The notes: generated from the letters alone by a model not told the origin. A stretch of 64,000 nt of DNA from Tragulus kanchil (GCA_022376925.1 JAIOJX010000032.1:176005479-176069478); one strand, 5' to 3'. Positions 34,680-47,024 are shown, numbered from the stretch's first letter. Translations and numbers: made by a program.

Positions 34680-35059
34680 TCACAGGCATTGTAATTGCAT
34701 TGGGCAGAGATTAAAGTAACCGTTCCTGCCCTGGTGTACAGACAGTCCACCAAAAACAGGGCAGCACCCTGGACCTCAGGACCAGGCTCCAGGGGATCTG
34801 CAGAGGGCCTAGCTCAAACCTCTCCAGACCCCTGGGCCAAGGAATTCTACTCATAGGCATGATGTGGGCAGGTTTGGAATAGCACCATCAGAGAAAAGAC
34901 TCATTTTCCAAGCTTATTGTTATGGTAACGAGGACAGTTATGACTGTTTATCCCCTCCCAGTGTGTTTTTACATGCAACATCTCATCTCTTCAGAACAGT
35001 TCAGGAAAACACAGATCATATAGCTGGTGAAGTGAAGGCGTTAGGTGCTTTTTTCAGCT
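34680..35059. other. Unique non-coding stretch
   Basis: No recognised gene or repeat. Confidence 0.5.
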
Positions 35060-35224
35060 CTAAGGACTGTGGCCTGCCAGGCTCCTGTCCATGAATTTCT
35101 CCAGGAAACAATACTTGAATGGGTAGCCTTTCACTTGTCCAGGGTATTTTTACAGCCTAGGGATTGAACCCATGCCTCCTAAATTGCAGGCTGATTCTAT
35201 ACTGTTTAAGCCACCAAGGAAGCC
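35060..35224 (-). mobile_element. Bov-tA SINE, diverged
   Basis: Minus strand: GCCTGCCAGGCTCCTGTCCA, then TAGGGATTGAACCCATGCC and TTAAGCCACCAAGGAAGCCC as the head. Confidence 0.88.
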
Positions 35225-35271
35225 CCACATAGTAAGTGCACAATGATTGTTTCTAGCATCAATGGATGAAT

Positions 35272-35320
35272 TGCTGTTGCTGTTCAGTTGCTAAGTGGTG
35301 TCCCACTGTTTGACTCAGGG
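35272..35320 (-). mobile_element. Bov-tA/BovA tail fragment
   Basis: About 50 bp of TGCTGTTGCTGTTCAGTTGC and TAAGTGGTGTCCCACTG, the tail sequence usual for ruminant BovA-type elements. It is separated from the element at 35060-35224 by 47 bp of other sequence. Confidence 0.7.
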
Positions 35321-35651
35321 AAATAAATAAAATGTGTATTATTATCTTGATTGTGGATACATGAAGATTGTGTCTCATTGACCCAATTACTTGCTGAAGA
35401 GATCTGTGTCTGACCCGGCAATAGAACTTGGTCTTTGAATGTGGGTTTAGTACTCTTTCCTTCCTATCAATGCTTTGCCAAGTGTACAGCTCTACACAAA
35501 TGAGACCCAAGACAGTTTTAGGCAGTGTATGACAATGGTGGCAGGTAGCACCAAATCTCATGATGAAACATGTCTACTGTTTTCAGCTTTATTTCAAAAG
35601 CTTCAAGAAAAAAGCTTCAAGTTAGAGCCCATATGCAACATATATATATAT

Positions 35652-35685
<34 letters not shown>

Positions 35686-36445
35686 GTCTTTCTACACAGA
35701 CTTCTAATCTCCCTTCTTAACACAGAGCGCAGAGAGGATAAACCTTAGGCTCAAGCCTTTGCAGGCTATGGTATCTAACTAGAATTTCAAATCAATGTTT
35801 TATTTTCATTGTTTTTATTTTACCTTCATTTCTGATTGATGATGTGGAATACTGTTGTGCCTTTAAATATAGAGTGGTGCAAAAAAAAAAAAAAGATTCA
35901 TACAAGTTAAAAAAAAAAGAAGACTGCATTAAAGGGAACAATAATGAGACAGAAGCATAAATGATAGATTAGATTGAGCAAAAGTCAAGTAAGTTGTATA
36001 ACTCAGCAATGGGAGTTTGGAAACCACTGCTGTGTATTAAGGACCCCTAAAACAAGCCCAAAGGACCCCAGAATCTTTGACAAGAATGAAAGGTAGAGAG
36101 TCTGTGGATAGGAAGTAAGTTCTACTTGATCCATGGAGATTATCCCAAACTATCTACAGGTTCCAACTAGATTAATTGGTCTTCATACCTTCATCACAAG
36201 TGGTGCTTCCTTCATGAAGGCTTCAAACATTTCCCCAACCTGGGCTAGTCATTCTGTCTTCAACTCCCCAGAACCATTGGTCTGTACCCATTCCTAGAGT
36301 TACTGATCTACTTTTCACCTTTTTGCAAGTTATCTATGTGTGGTCATCATTTTCCTTGATGGTCTTCTTGAGGGAAGTTGATACCTTGAATCAGTGTCAT
36401 TTCTTCCTAGAGATGTTCGTCTATATAGACAATGTACCTCAGATG
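35321..36445. other. Unique stretch with AT microsatellite
   Basis: Contains (TA)n at about 35639-35685 and A runs at 35879-35894 and 35907-35918. No recognised gene. Confidence 0.55.
35639..35685. repeat. (TA)n microsatellite
   Basis: Two TA blocks separated by AAATA. Likely length-variable. Confidence 0.95.
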
Positions 36446-38671
36446 CTCTTCACGGGGCTCATTCTGGACTGAAGTTTTTCTCTAATGGGGAATGCATAGA
36501 CATCACAAAACACATGACCTGGAGGAGTGACTAGGATTCTGAAATCCCTAAATGTTGTCAATAACTGGTCTAAATAAGGATTCTAGAGTCTTTTTTTTCC
36601 CTGAGATGACCTTGAAAGTTGCAATTACTTCCTGCTCTCTGGTGCTATTCAACATGCTGACTCAGCCTTGCCTTCCAGAAGCACCATCTCTTCAGCATTA
36701 AAATGGACAGTGTTGGGTAACACACGACAAAGAGGCGTTCACTACAGAGGGAAGACATTTCAGGAGAAAGGAATTGCTTGTGCAAAGGATTGGAGGCACA
36801 AAATGATTTTTCTCATTGAAGTCATGGGTTTAACATGATGAATCAGTGGCCTAGTAAGGGACAGATGCTAAAGGAGCTGGGCCTGGTGGGTGATGTGCCT
36901 CCTTGCAGGGACAGGGATACAAAGGTATGGAGGGGAGATTAAGATTCATTCTGAAACTTATGGAAATATTTGACAATGTTTAAGTGATGGAGGGGCATGC
37001 TCAAAGCATGCTTAGTGAGGAGTTTATTCTAGCAACGAAGGATTGAGAGGAGAGTGAATGAAATGGAAAGAACCAGGTAGCTGGGAGAACCCATTTAGAT
37101 TTGCAGTCTGGAGCAGAAACAGAGAGGGTGGGAAGGATCGAGTGACAGAGTCACACACAAGGGAGATTCTTCTATGGAAGTCTCCTTGAGACACACATTT
37201 GTACTGAACACGTTAGAATATTCAGGAAGCATTTCTCTAAAATAGAGCATCGGTTGAACAATTTGCTCTGAATAATTAAATTTGCAGTTTTAAGCCCATT
37301 GCAGTAGAGTTTATTTATGATTGGAGCCACAGTTTGCATGCACTTTAAATGCAAAGAGGGTCGTTAACCATCAAGTTATTATATTACTCAAGAGTTTAAT
37401 TAATAACACACTAATTGTGGAAGCCAACATCAAGAGCCTCACCATATTGTTCTTATTACATTTGGAAACTGTTTGAAGTGATTTCGTAATTAAAAAATAA
37501 ACTTTGAAATACAGCCTTATCTTCTCCTTATGAATCATGCAAAAAGAGGGTCGGGTTAACTCATAAGTATTATATTCTGACCCTAGACTCTTCACGGGGC
37601 TCATTCTGGACTGAAGTTTTTCTCTAATGGGGAATGCATAGACATCACAAAACACATGACCTGGAGGAGTGACTAGGATTCTGAAATCCCTAAATGTTGT
37701 CAATAACTGGTCTAAATAAGGATTCTAGAGTCTTTTTTTTCCCTGAGATGACCTTGAAAGTTGCAATTACTTCCTGCTCTCTGGTGCTATTCAACATGCT
37801 GACTCAGCCTTGCCTTCCAGAAGCACCATCTCTTCAGCATTAAAATGGACAGTGTTGGGTAACACACGACAAAGAGGCGTTCACTACAGAGGGAAGACAT
37901 TTCAGGAGAAAGGAATTGCTTGTGCAAAGGATTGGAGGCACAAAATGATTTTTCTCATTGAAGTCATGGGTTTAACATGATGAATCAGTGGCCTAGTAAG
38001 GGACAGATGCTAAAGGAGCTGGGCCTGGTGGGTGATGTGCCTCCTTGCAGGGACAGGGATACAAAGGTATGGAGGGGAGATTAAGATTCATTCTGAAACT
38101 TATGGAAATATTTGACAATGTTTAAGTGATGGAGGGGCATGCTCAAAGCATGCTTAGTGAGGAGTTTATTCTAGCAACGAAGGATTGAGAGGAGAGTGAA
38201 TGAAATGGAAAGAACCAGGTAGCTGGGAGAACCCATTTAGATTTGCAGTCTGGAGCAGAAACAGAGAGGGTGGGAAGGATCGAGTGACAGAGTCACACAC
38301 AAGGGAGATTCTTCTATGGAAGTCTCCTTGAGACACACATTTGTACTGAACACGTTAGAATATTCAGGAAGCATTTCTCTAAAATAGAGCATCGGTTGAA
38401 CAATTTGCTCTGAATAATTAAATTTGCAGTTTTAAGCCCATTGCAGTAGAGTTTATTTATGATTGGAGCCACAGTTTGCATGCACTTTAAATGCAAAGAG
38501 GGTCGTTAACCATCAAGTTATTATATTACTCAAGAGTTTAATTAATAACACACTAATTGTGGAAGCCAACATCAAGAGCCTCACCATATTGTTCTTATTA
38601 CATTTGGAAACTGTTTGAAGTGATTTCGTAATTAAAAAATAAACTTTGAAATACAGCCTTATCTTCTCCTT
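36446..38671. repeat. Tandem duplication D12, period 1142 bp
   Basis: Copy 1 is 36446-37529 and copy 2 is 37588-38671. The 58-base filler between them (37530-37587) is an indel-rich copy of sequence near 37345-37385: the blocks GAGGGTCG, TTAAC and TATTATATT appear in order with extra or missing bases between. The copies proper look identical. Confidence 0.97.
36700..37165. other. Possible old interspersed repeat
   Basis: Blocks such as GGAATTGCTTGTGCAAAGG and GGAGGGGCATGCTCAAAGC resemble a common mammalian repeat. A related-looking stretch is at 58330-58615. I cannot name it and the match is weak. A second copy exists near 37842-38307. Confidence 0.4.
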
Positions 38672-39515
38672 GATATGGAGAGTCTTTTGTTTATACGTTC
38701 TAGTATTTTTTTAAAATCGAGAGGTCTCTCTTGGGTTTTGTGATGAAGAGTCTCTGAATAATACCTTTAGAATAGATATATTCATACATACTAAAACAAG
38801 CCAAATGATTGCATGCCATTTGTTGGAAAGGTGTCTATTGAAAAATAAAGAAAACAGTAAAATTGAAAAATAAATAAATCTATAGGCTTGTAGATAAATG
38901 GGACTTCAGGTTTGATATACGCTGAAGTCTATTTCCAAAAGTGGAGGTCAGGCTTAGGAAGTCAAACAATTTGCTTGGGAATGCTCAGAGAAGGAACTGC
39001 ATCTCTGGATCTCTGAATTCTCTTCCACTTCAAAGAATGCCTTGTCTTTCCTAAAACATGGACTAAACTAAAGGTATGTTCAAATGACCCATTATCATCT
39101 GTCTTCAGCCCTTTAATGGTAAACTTGAGGGGAGAACTCATACCTTGGTCATCTCTTATGTTCTTGAACTTGGTATTACTAATACAATATCCATTACTTA
39201 ATAGCCAACCATAAATACCCATGCAACTGACCTGGATATACTACTCCCACTCACTAGCATACATGTTGAGTCCTAAAATGAAATCTGCATAACTTTTGAT
39301 TAAATGCAGTAACCACCACTTCATTAAACCTCAGAGTCACTGACATAAACTGCAGACCAAAACAGCTAAGGAAATATAACTACATTTGTGTGTTGTGTCA
39401 AGCTCTGTATTATAAGCTTGGGTACAAAACTGAATAAAGAATTACTACCCAAAGTAAAAATTATATGTATAAAAGTACAATACATATGTATGAAATTATA
39501 CATAGATAGATAGAT
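38672..39515. other. Unique AT-rich stretch
   Basis: No recognised gene. The minus-strand 86-codon frame at 38962-39222 has no domain. Confidence 0.5.
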
Positions 39516-39726
39516 GGCTTCCCAGGTGGTGCTAGTGGTAAGAAATGCACCTTCTAAAGCAGGAGACCTAAAAGACATAGGTTGGATCCCTGGGTCAGAA
39601 ACACCCCCTGGAAGAAGGCATGGCGACCACTTCAATATTCTTGCCTAGAGAGTCACAGAGACAGAGGAGCCTGGCAGACTACAGCCCATTGGGTCGCAAT
39701 GAGTCAGATATGACTAAAGTGATTTA
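39516..39726 (+). mobile_element. Bov-tA SINE
   Basis: Plus strand: GGCTTCCCAGGTGGTGCTAG head, GGTTGGATCCCTGGGTCAG, TCAATATTCTTGCC core and GTCAGATATGACTAAAG tail, running directly into a CA repeat. Confidence 0.93.
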
Positions 39727-39752
39727 CCACACACACACACACACACACACAC
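39727..39752. repeat. (CA)n microsatellite at SINE tail
   Basis: About 12 CA units directly 3' of the Bov-tA at 39516-39726. Ruminant SINE tails of the 'ACTTAGCACACAC' type are known to seed CA repeats. Confidence 0.95.
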
Positions 39753-39762
39753 TCACATATGC

Positions 39763-39815
39763 ATCTCCTGTATTGACAGGCAGATTCATTAATCACTGAG
39801 CCACCTGGGAAGCCC
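39763..39815 (-). mobile_element. Bov-tA head fragment
   Basis: Only the head is present, in reverse: GGCAGATTCATTAATCACTG and AGCCACCTGGGAAGCCC. Confidence 0.8.
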
Positions 39816-39843
39816 ATATGTACATAAGTGCATGTAAACATTG

Positions 39844-39966
39844 GAGGAAGAAATGGAAACCTACTCCACTATTTTTGCCTGGAAAATCTCATGGATAAAG
39901 GAACCTAGTGGGCTATAGTCCATTGGATCACAAAGAGTTGGACATGACTGAAGCAACTTAACACAC
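39844..39966 (+). mobile_element. Bov-tA body and tail
   Basis: Lacks the tRNA head: GGAAGAAATGGAAACCTACT, TTTGCCTGGAAAATCTCATG, GGCTATAGTCCATTGGATC and GACATGACTGAAGCAACTTA, then a CA-rich tail. Confidence 0.87.
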
Positions 39967-40002
39967 ACACCCACACACACGCACGTGCGCGCACACACAC
40001 GT
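39961..40002. repeat. CA/CG-rich microsatellite
   Basis: CA units interrupted by CCCA and GCACGTGCGCGC, immediately 3' of a Bov-tA body. Confidence 0.93.
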
Positions 40003-40488
40003 ACATCAACTTGGAAAGTTAAATTTTGTACAAAGGACTGTGACTATGGGTCAGAGGTTAACAACAGACTATCTGTAAATATACAGCTAGTGGGTATTCT
40101 CTGCTTTGTCAGCCACGCAGCTAGTTATAGATCTTGCATGGATGCAAACCCAGATCTTACATTAGCTCATATTCCCCTGTACCTTCTAACACTTATATAT
40201 CATGAAATATCTTGATATTTTCATGAAATATCAAGTCATGGTTACAGCCAGGCTTCTTGGGCTGGGTGAGAGTCACATGGACACATTTGGTTTGTGAAGA
40301 TGAATTAAGCTACACCCTTATACTTGTGCTTCTCCTCACCTGTGCTGTATCCTCCAACAAAAGTAAGGAACCTAGCCATCTCCGTCTCTATCTATTAATA
40401 GCTATATCTGTACTTGTATCTATATATGTAAGTATAGACCTATATAAAAATGAGTTATACACATATATAATCTGTATCTATATTTATG
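40003..40488. other. Unique non-coding stretch
   Basis: Contains short ATATCT/CTATATAT-rich tracts around 40385-40480. A 151-codon frame at 40257-40712 runs into the next SINE and is fortuitous. Confidence 0.5.
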
Positions 40489-40670
40489 CATGTGTGCTAA
40501 GTTGCTTCAATCATGTCCAACTGTTTGTGATCCCATGGACTATAGTCCACAAGGATCCTCTGTCTGTGCAATCCTCCTTCAGGGGATCTTCTGGACTCAG
40601 GGATGGAATCCATGCCTCTTATATCTCCTGTATTGGCACTGGCCACCACTACTACCGCCTGGGAAGTCCA
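40489..40670 (-). mobile_element. Bov-tA SINE
   Basis: Minus strand: TGCTAAGTTGCTTCAATCAT tail, GATCCCATGGACTATAGTCC body and a decayed head with CCTGGGAAGTCC. Confidence 0.88.
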
Positions 40671-40704
40671 TCTATATTGATAAATAGAAGAATCCATTGT
40701 CAAA

Positions 40705-40828
40705 TTTTTTAACTTTTTAAATTTAAATGCATCATATGGTTTTCAGGATCTTAATTCCCTGACTAAGGGTTGAACCTGGGCCCCCTGCAGTGGAAGCGTG
40801 GAATTCTAACCACTGGACCACCAGGGTT
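40705..40828 (-). mobile_element. CHR-type SINE, short
   Basis: Minus strand: GGATCTTAATTCCCTGACTA, GGGTTGAACCTGGGCCCCCT (B box region) and TAACCACTGGACCACCAGGG (head). Confidence 0.85.
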
Positions 40829-40899
40829 AGATGTTACCTTAACATTTTTCTTTATTACAATAGAATGCATTAATTCTATACTTCAGAAATTACTTATTC

Positions 40900-40972
40900 T
40901 CTCTAAATTTCAGAATATGAATCTGTAAAATGAGGATAACTAGTTACAATTTCTTAAAGAATTAAATAAAGA
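40900..40972 (+). mobile_element. MIR 3' fragment
   Basis: ATGAATCTGTAAAATGAGGA, TAACTAGTTACAATT, then AAAGAATTAAATAAAG: the 3' part of MIR, short and diverged. Confidence 0.65.
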
Positions 40973-41344
40973 AATGTGTGTGTGTGTTTCTTCTTCCCAT
41001 GCCTTGTCTATTGGGAGCTCCATGTAAAACGAAGATCTTGGTCAGATATGTCTCTTTTGGATGTTCTTCACCCATGTGGCGAGACCAGGATAAGGGTGAA
41101 GATTTACATGTCTTGGGCAATTGGATACGCTGCCCAGTCCTGGAATCTTGGCCATCAGCTCTGCCTGGCCCATCCAGAGATCTGCTGAGACCATCATCAT
41201 CTACCCAGTGGGGGATCCTGCCCCCACCCTTATAACTCTCCCACATCTGCCAGAGGGAGAGTCAACCCACTGGGTAGGATTCTGTCATGAACACGTCCCT
41301 GGTCCAAACATCATCAAATATCACAAAAATGCCACCTTGACTCC

Positions 41345-41445
41345 TAACAGCTTCCCCATCTGGCAAATAGGGTTAATAGCAAGTGCTTTCCTTATCTCCC
41401 AGAGCTACTGTAAAGATCAAATGAGATAATAAATGTGAAAGCCTT
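41345..41445 (+). mobile_element. MIR 3' fragment
   Basis: Contains CCATCTGGCAAATAGGGTTA, GCTACTGTAAAGATCAAATG and AGATAATAAATGTGAAAGCC, a good match to the order of the MIR 3' half. Confidence 0.8.
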
Positions 41446-41710
41446 TTGTCATCTCTGAAGTCATACACAATTACAAGGATTAGCTTTAATCGCTCAATAC
41501 CGTGCTTGTCTGTTTCTACGTCTGTTGCCCCACAAGACCTCCTGTTCTGCCAGGTGAGGCCTGAAACCCTGGAACCTAAGACATCAGACCTGGCACTTAG
41601 CCACCAAAGGAGAAAGATCTGAGAAAATAAGAGGTCATCACATTATCTTATACTATCTATGGTTTATGAAGAAATGACACACAATAGTACAGCTTCACCA
41701 TCCTCTAGTC
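41446..41710. other. Unique non-coding stretch
   Basis: No gene or repeat recognised. Confidence 0.5.
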
Positions 41711-43908
41711 TGCCAACAAATTCTCACTGAGTTTTACAATATATGCCCCAGATGTACATTAGGGGCCATAAACGATAATAAATTACGACATCATGATCAT
41801 CCCAGGAAATAGATGATAAAAGAGAAAACAGTACCTTATTACTAGTGTAAGTGAAATAGAAATCAGGGGGATGTTTTCAAGATTAGGAGTCAGATTAGAA
41901 AATTGACAGCATGATAATGTTTAACAAAAATGAGATTCGGGCAATGCTGCAGACTGTAAAAGACATGGCTGTAAGTCCACATGCCATAATAGGGTATTTT
42001 GTGATGTTTCTAGTGTTATATGAACCACTTCAACTGTGAGACCTAAAGGTCTGAGTCAGAAACCGTGTTTTATTACCTATTTTCAACCTACTCTTTGGTG
42101 TGCATTGCAAACTTTGCAAATATCAAGTGGTGCTTTTTTTCTCTAATTTACCAATTTCTAAGTCATAGACATGCAGCTGGTAAGTTTCTAATAATTTACA
42201 AATTCCTGTAATCTTATTTTGTAGGCTAGAGTGCCCAAAAGCCGTGCAGAGAAGACACAGGAAGAAATAGCAGAAAAAAGTCCAATTTCTCCTGTCTGAT
42301 ATCATATATGAGAATGCGGGAAGTGAGCTGTTTGATAAGCAATTCCACTCACTCTCAGTAGAAGTGGAGTTGATATCCTTCATTGATATGGGTCAGTACG
42401 GCTTATTCACCCTCTGCCAATTTTTGGTTATGCATTCAGGTTTTAAAATATTCAGTCTCAAAATGCAGGGCACACAATTTGGAAATCCATTTTCCACTGT
42501 GGATCTCTAAATGAGATGCAAACCTGATAAAGGTCTCATGGGTGAAATTTGAAATTTGTCCCACTCGATGTGACTCCAATAGGATTTATGGTAGCAACAA
42601 CAAAGACAGTCAAATTGTTTCCCATCTTAAATGGGGGTGGATAGCATCCACTTGAGATGTAGCCCCGAGCACTGAGATCCTTTAGCCATGGAGTCAATAG
42701 AGAGAAATGGGCAACAGACACCAGATTGGGTCTCCAGGCTTGTGAGAATTTGAACCTGAGGCCTGGAGGTATCAGTCAAATTTGTAAGTCCAGAAAATAG
42801 AAAGGAGGCATCGATCCCATGCCAACAAATTCTCACTGAGTTTTACATATACCCATGTACTTACAAACGTTTTAAAAATGATCATCCCAGGAAATAGATG
42901 ATAAAAGAGAAAACAGTACCTTATTACTAGTGTAAGTGAAATAGAAATCAGGGGGATGTTTTCAAGATTAGGAGTCAGATTAGAAAATTGACAGCATGAT
43001 AATGTTTAACAAAAATGAGATTCGGGCAATGCTGCAGACTGTAAAAGACATGGCTGTAAGTCCACATGCCATAATAGGGTATTTTGTGATGTTTCTAGTG
43101 TTATATGAACCACTTCAACTGTGAGACCTAAAGGTCTGAGTCAGAAACCGTGTTTTATTACCTATTTTCAACCTACTCTTTGGTGTGCATTGCAAACTTT
43201 GCAAATATCAAGTGGTGCTTTTTTTCTCTAATTTACCAATTTCTAAGTCATAGACATGCAGCTGGTAAGTTTCTAATAATTTACAAATTCCTGTAATCTT
43301 ATTTTGTAGGCTAGAGTGCCCAAAAGCCGTGCAGAGAAGACACAGGAAGAAATAGCAGAAAAAAGTCCAATTTCTCCTGTCTGATATCATATATGAGAAT
43401 GCGGGAAGTGAGCTGTTTGATAAGCAATTCCACTCACTCTCAGTAGAAGTGGAGTTGATATCCTTCATTGATATGGGTCAGTACGGCTTATTCACCCTCT
43501 GCCAATTTTTGGTTATGCATTCAGGTTTTAAAATATTCAGTCTCAAAATGCAGGGCACACAATTTGGAAATCCATTTTCCACTGTGGATCTCTAAATGAG
43601 ATGCAAACCTGATAAAGGTCTCATGGGTGAAATTTGAAATTTGTCCCACTCGATGTGACTCCAATAGGATTTATGGTAGCAACAACAAAGACAGTCAAAT
43701 TGTTTCCCATCTTAAATGGGGGTGGATAGCATCCACTTGAGATGTAGCCCCGAGCACTGAGATCCTTTAGCCATGGAGCCAATAGAGAGAAATGGGCAAC
43801 AGACACCAGATTGGGTCTCCAGGCTTGTGAGAATTTGAACCTGAGGCCTGGAGGTATCAGTCAAATTTGTAAGTCCAGAAAAATAGAAAGGAGGCATCGA
43901 TCCCATGC
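41711..43908. repeat. Tandem duplication D13, period 1085-1119 bp
   Basis: Copy 1 is 41711-42829 and copy 2 is 42830-43908. The first 80 bases of copy 2 are a degraded, shortened version of about 115 bases in copy 1, after which the copies match at a steady 1085-bp offset. An A-run difference (four versus five A, near 42795/43879) is visible. The interior is unique DNA without a recognised gene. Confidence 0.95.
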
Positions 43909-43956
43909 CTGATGCTGGGTTAGATGTGTTCTCATTTTATCTTTCCAGCAACCCAT

Positions 43957-44164
43957 GGCTTCCCAGGTGGTGCTAGTAATAAAGAACCCTCCTGACAATG
44001 CGAGAGACCTAAGTGATGTGGGTTTGATTTCTGGGAAGATCCCCTGGAGGACATGGCAAGCCACTTCAATATTCTTGCCTGAAGAGTCTCCATGGACAGA
44101 AGAACCTGGAAGGTTACAGTCCATGGGGTCTAGAATCAGACATGACTGAGTGACTAAGCACAGC
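43957..44164 (+). mobile_element. Bov-tA SINE
   Basis: Plus strand: GGCTTCCCAGGTGGTGCTAG head (as at 39516), GGGAAGATCCCCTGGAGGA, CAATATTCTTGCC core and GACATGACTGAGTGACTAAG tail. Confidence 0.93.
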
Positions 44165-44837
44165 ACATCTACAGAACAAGAATCTGCATTTTCATAAGTT
44201 CTGCAAGAGATTCACACAGCATTAGCATGAGAGAAGCACTTGTCTAGACAAGGGAATAGCTTGGTGATGCCCTGGTACACATCAGTGCTGCCAGTGGAAT
44301 GAGAAGCAAAAATCCAGTTTCCCTCTGGGTGCATGTTATTGAGACAAAGTGGTGTGGTTCAGGGATAAGACCCCTTAGAATTCCATCTTGTCTCCTAGGT
44401 TCACTTTACACATGGAAATACGCAGACCCAGGGAAGCAGAGAGAAGCTCTGGAAATATCAAAGCCAGTTCAGTGTACAGAGCCCAGAGAAGATGGATCCT
44501 TTCTCCATTGTGAACTTGAGCCCACTTGCCTCCTCCTCTGGTCTTTCTTACCTTAGAATATGTCCCCTCCCTACTGCCCCAGCCCTTGCCCTTGTGTGTT
44601 CAGGTCAGTGTAGAGAAGAAAATTATGTGCCTAGAGCACAGGGCTACTCAAAATCACCTCCTCTGCTCTGGAGTGAAGACGGCTTTCCTGCCCCAACAGT
44701 GCGTTCCACTGCTCGACTGTGCTTGGACTTCAATTTTATCCTCAGTAATTCATTCTGAAAGAATTTCTAGTAGCTTTATAAATCTGGAGAGCAATAAAAT
44801 CATCAACTTTTCTTAAGCTTAAATTAACTTCAGATCC
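44165..44837. other. Unique non-coding stretch
   Basis: Frames of 85-96 codons at 44299-44816 overlap in three frames and have no domain. No gene recognised. Confidence 0.5.
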
Positions 44838-45113
44838 TTTTGTTCCCTTTAAGTAACAGTAAAACTGATGCTGTCTGTTCTGTTCAACACATACTGGTGG
44901 GCATCTATCAGGACTCTGAGCTTTCCCCTAGCCCTCCATCAACTAGTCTTTTGTCTCAATTGATTTTTTGCTTAGAAATTCAGAGTTTACACACTCCTAT
45001 TACATACACAGCCTCAGTTTAATCCCATCAAATGATGAATGAGAAAAACGTGTGCATTGATGCATAGATGCTAGTTAAGACAGTTGTGATATTAATACAG
45101 ATGCCTGGAGAGT

Positions 45114-45325
45114 AGCTTCCCAGGTGGCTCAGTGGTAAAGAATCTGCCTGCCAATGCAGGAGACACAGGGGATGCAAGTTTGATCCCTGAGATAGGAAGA
45201 TCCCCTGGAGGAGAACAAGGCAACCCACTCCAGTATTCTTGCCGGGGAAAAACCCGTGGAGAGAGGAGCCTCATGGGCTACAGTCTGTGGAGTCACATAA
45301 GAGTCAGACTTGACTGAGGACTGAG
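45114..45325 (+). mobile_element. Bov-tA SINE
   Basis: Plus strand: AGCTTCCCAGGTGGCTCAGT head, GGGAGACACAGGGG-like insertion before the B box, CACTCCAGTATTCTTGCC core and GAGTCAGACTTGACTGAGGA tail. Confidence 0.94.
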
Positions 45326-46205
45326 CATGTACATATTAATTCAGGTATTCATATGAAATTGAAAGTGATAAAAATAAGCCTTATGGGTCAGGTCTTTAAA
45401 TGTTTGTGGAAATAATGAGCACAAAGTTTTCTTTTCTGAAAGGTGGAATCTCAGATGCTGTGAGAGTTGTCTTTATCTAAAGTTATAATAAGTAACATAT
45501 ACAATGTCTGGGGTGACATTGTGTTTCCAGTAGTTTGTAGGAAGATTTAGGAACCCCCTCAAGAAATGCCCACATAAACCTTGAAAGTTGTGACTGTGTC
45601 ATGTCCTTTAGCAAAAGGGATTTTGAAGAGATGTTGGATGATATGGACCTTGAGATGAGAGATGATTGTATGTCACCAGGCATGCCCAATCTAATCACAT
45701 GCACTCTTACAAGTAGAGAACATTTCCCTGCTTCTGCGGAAAGAAAGAGGTGAACATGAGGGACGGATCAGAGAGATGCTGTCTTGTTGGCTTTGAAGAT
45801 GCAGGGGAAAATTTATGAGTCAGGGATGTGGATACCCTCCAGAAGCTGGAAAAGGCCAGGGAAGAAATCCTACTCTAAAACCTCTGGGAAGAAATGCAGC
45901 CTTCCTTCTTGCTTTTAAGCCCAGTGAAATTTTGTTCCCTTTAAGTAACAGTAAAACTGATGCTGTCTGTTCTGTTCAACACATACTGGTGGGCATCTAT
46001 CAGGACTCTGAGCTTTCCCCTAGCCCTCCATCAACTAGTCTTTTGTCTCAATTGATTTTTTGCTTAGAAATTCAGAGTTTACACACTCCTATTACATACA
46101 CAGCCTCAGTTTAATCCCATCAAATGATGAATGAGAAAAACGTGTGCATTGATGCATAGATGCTAGTTAAGACAGTTGTGATATTAATACAGATGCCTGG
46201 AGAGT

Positions 46206-46416
46206 AGCTTCCCAGGTGGCTCAGTGGTAAAGAATCTGCCTGCCAATGCAGGAGACACAGGGGATGCAAGTTTGATCCCTGAGATAGGAAGATCCCCTGG
46301 AGGAGAACAAGGCAACCCACTCCAGTATTCTTGCCGGGAAAATCCCGTGGAGAGAGGAGCCTCATGGGCTACAGTCTGTGGAGTCACATAAGAGTCAGAC
46401 TTGACTGAGGACTGAG
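46206..46416 (+). mobile_element. Bov-tA SINE (copy of 45114-45325)
   Basis: Duplicate carried by D14, with small run-length differences. Confidence 0.94.
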
Positions 46417-47024
46417 CATGTACATATTAATTCAGGTATTCATATGAAATTGAAAGTGATAAAAATAAGCCTTATGGGTCAGGTCTTTAAATGTTTGTGG
46501 AAATAATGAGCACAAAGTTTTCTTTTCTGAAAGGTGGAATCTCAGATGCTGTGAGAGTTGTCTTTACCTAAAGTTATAATAAGTAACATATACAATGTCT
46601 GGGGTGACATTGTGTTTCCAGTAGTTTGTAGGAAGATTTAGGAACCCCCTCAAGAAATGCCCACATAAACCTTGAAAGTTGTGACTGTGTCATGTCCTTT
46701 AGCAAAAGGGATTTTGAAGAGATGTTGGATGATATGGACCTTGAGATGAGAGATGATTGTATGTCACCAGGCATGCCCAATCTAATCACATGCACTCTTA
46801 CAAGTAGAGAACATTTCCCTGCTTCTGCGGAAAGAAAGAGGTGAACATGAGGGACGGATCAGAGAGATGCTGTCTTGTTGGCTTTGAAGATGCAGGGAAA
46901 TTCATGAGTCAGGGATGTGGATACCCTCCAGAAGCTGGAAAAGGCCAGGGAAGAAATCCTACTCTAAAACCTCTGGGAAGAAATGCAGCCTTCCTTCTTG
47001 CTTTTAAGCCCAGTGAAATTTTGT

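Larger units (their letters stand above)
44838..47024. repeat. Tandem duplication D14, period 1092 bp
   Basis: Copy 1 is 44838-45929 and copy 2 is 45930-47024, with six bases (TTTTGT) shared at the junction. Differences include GGGGAAAAA versus GGGAAAAT in the Bov-tA (45243/46335) and GGGGAAAATTTATG versus GGGAAATTCATG near the end (45804/46896), mostly run-length changes. Confidence 0.97.
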
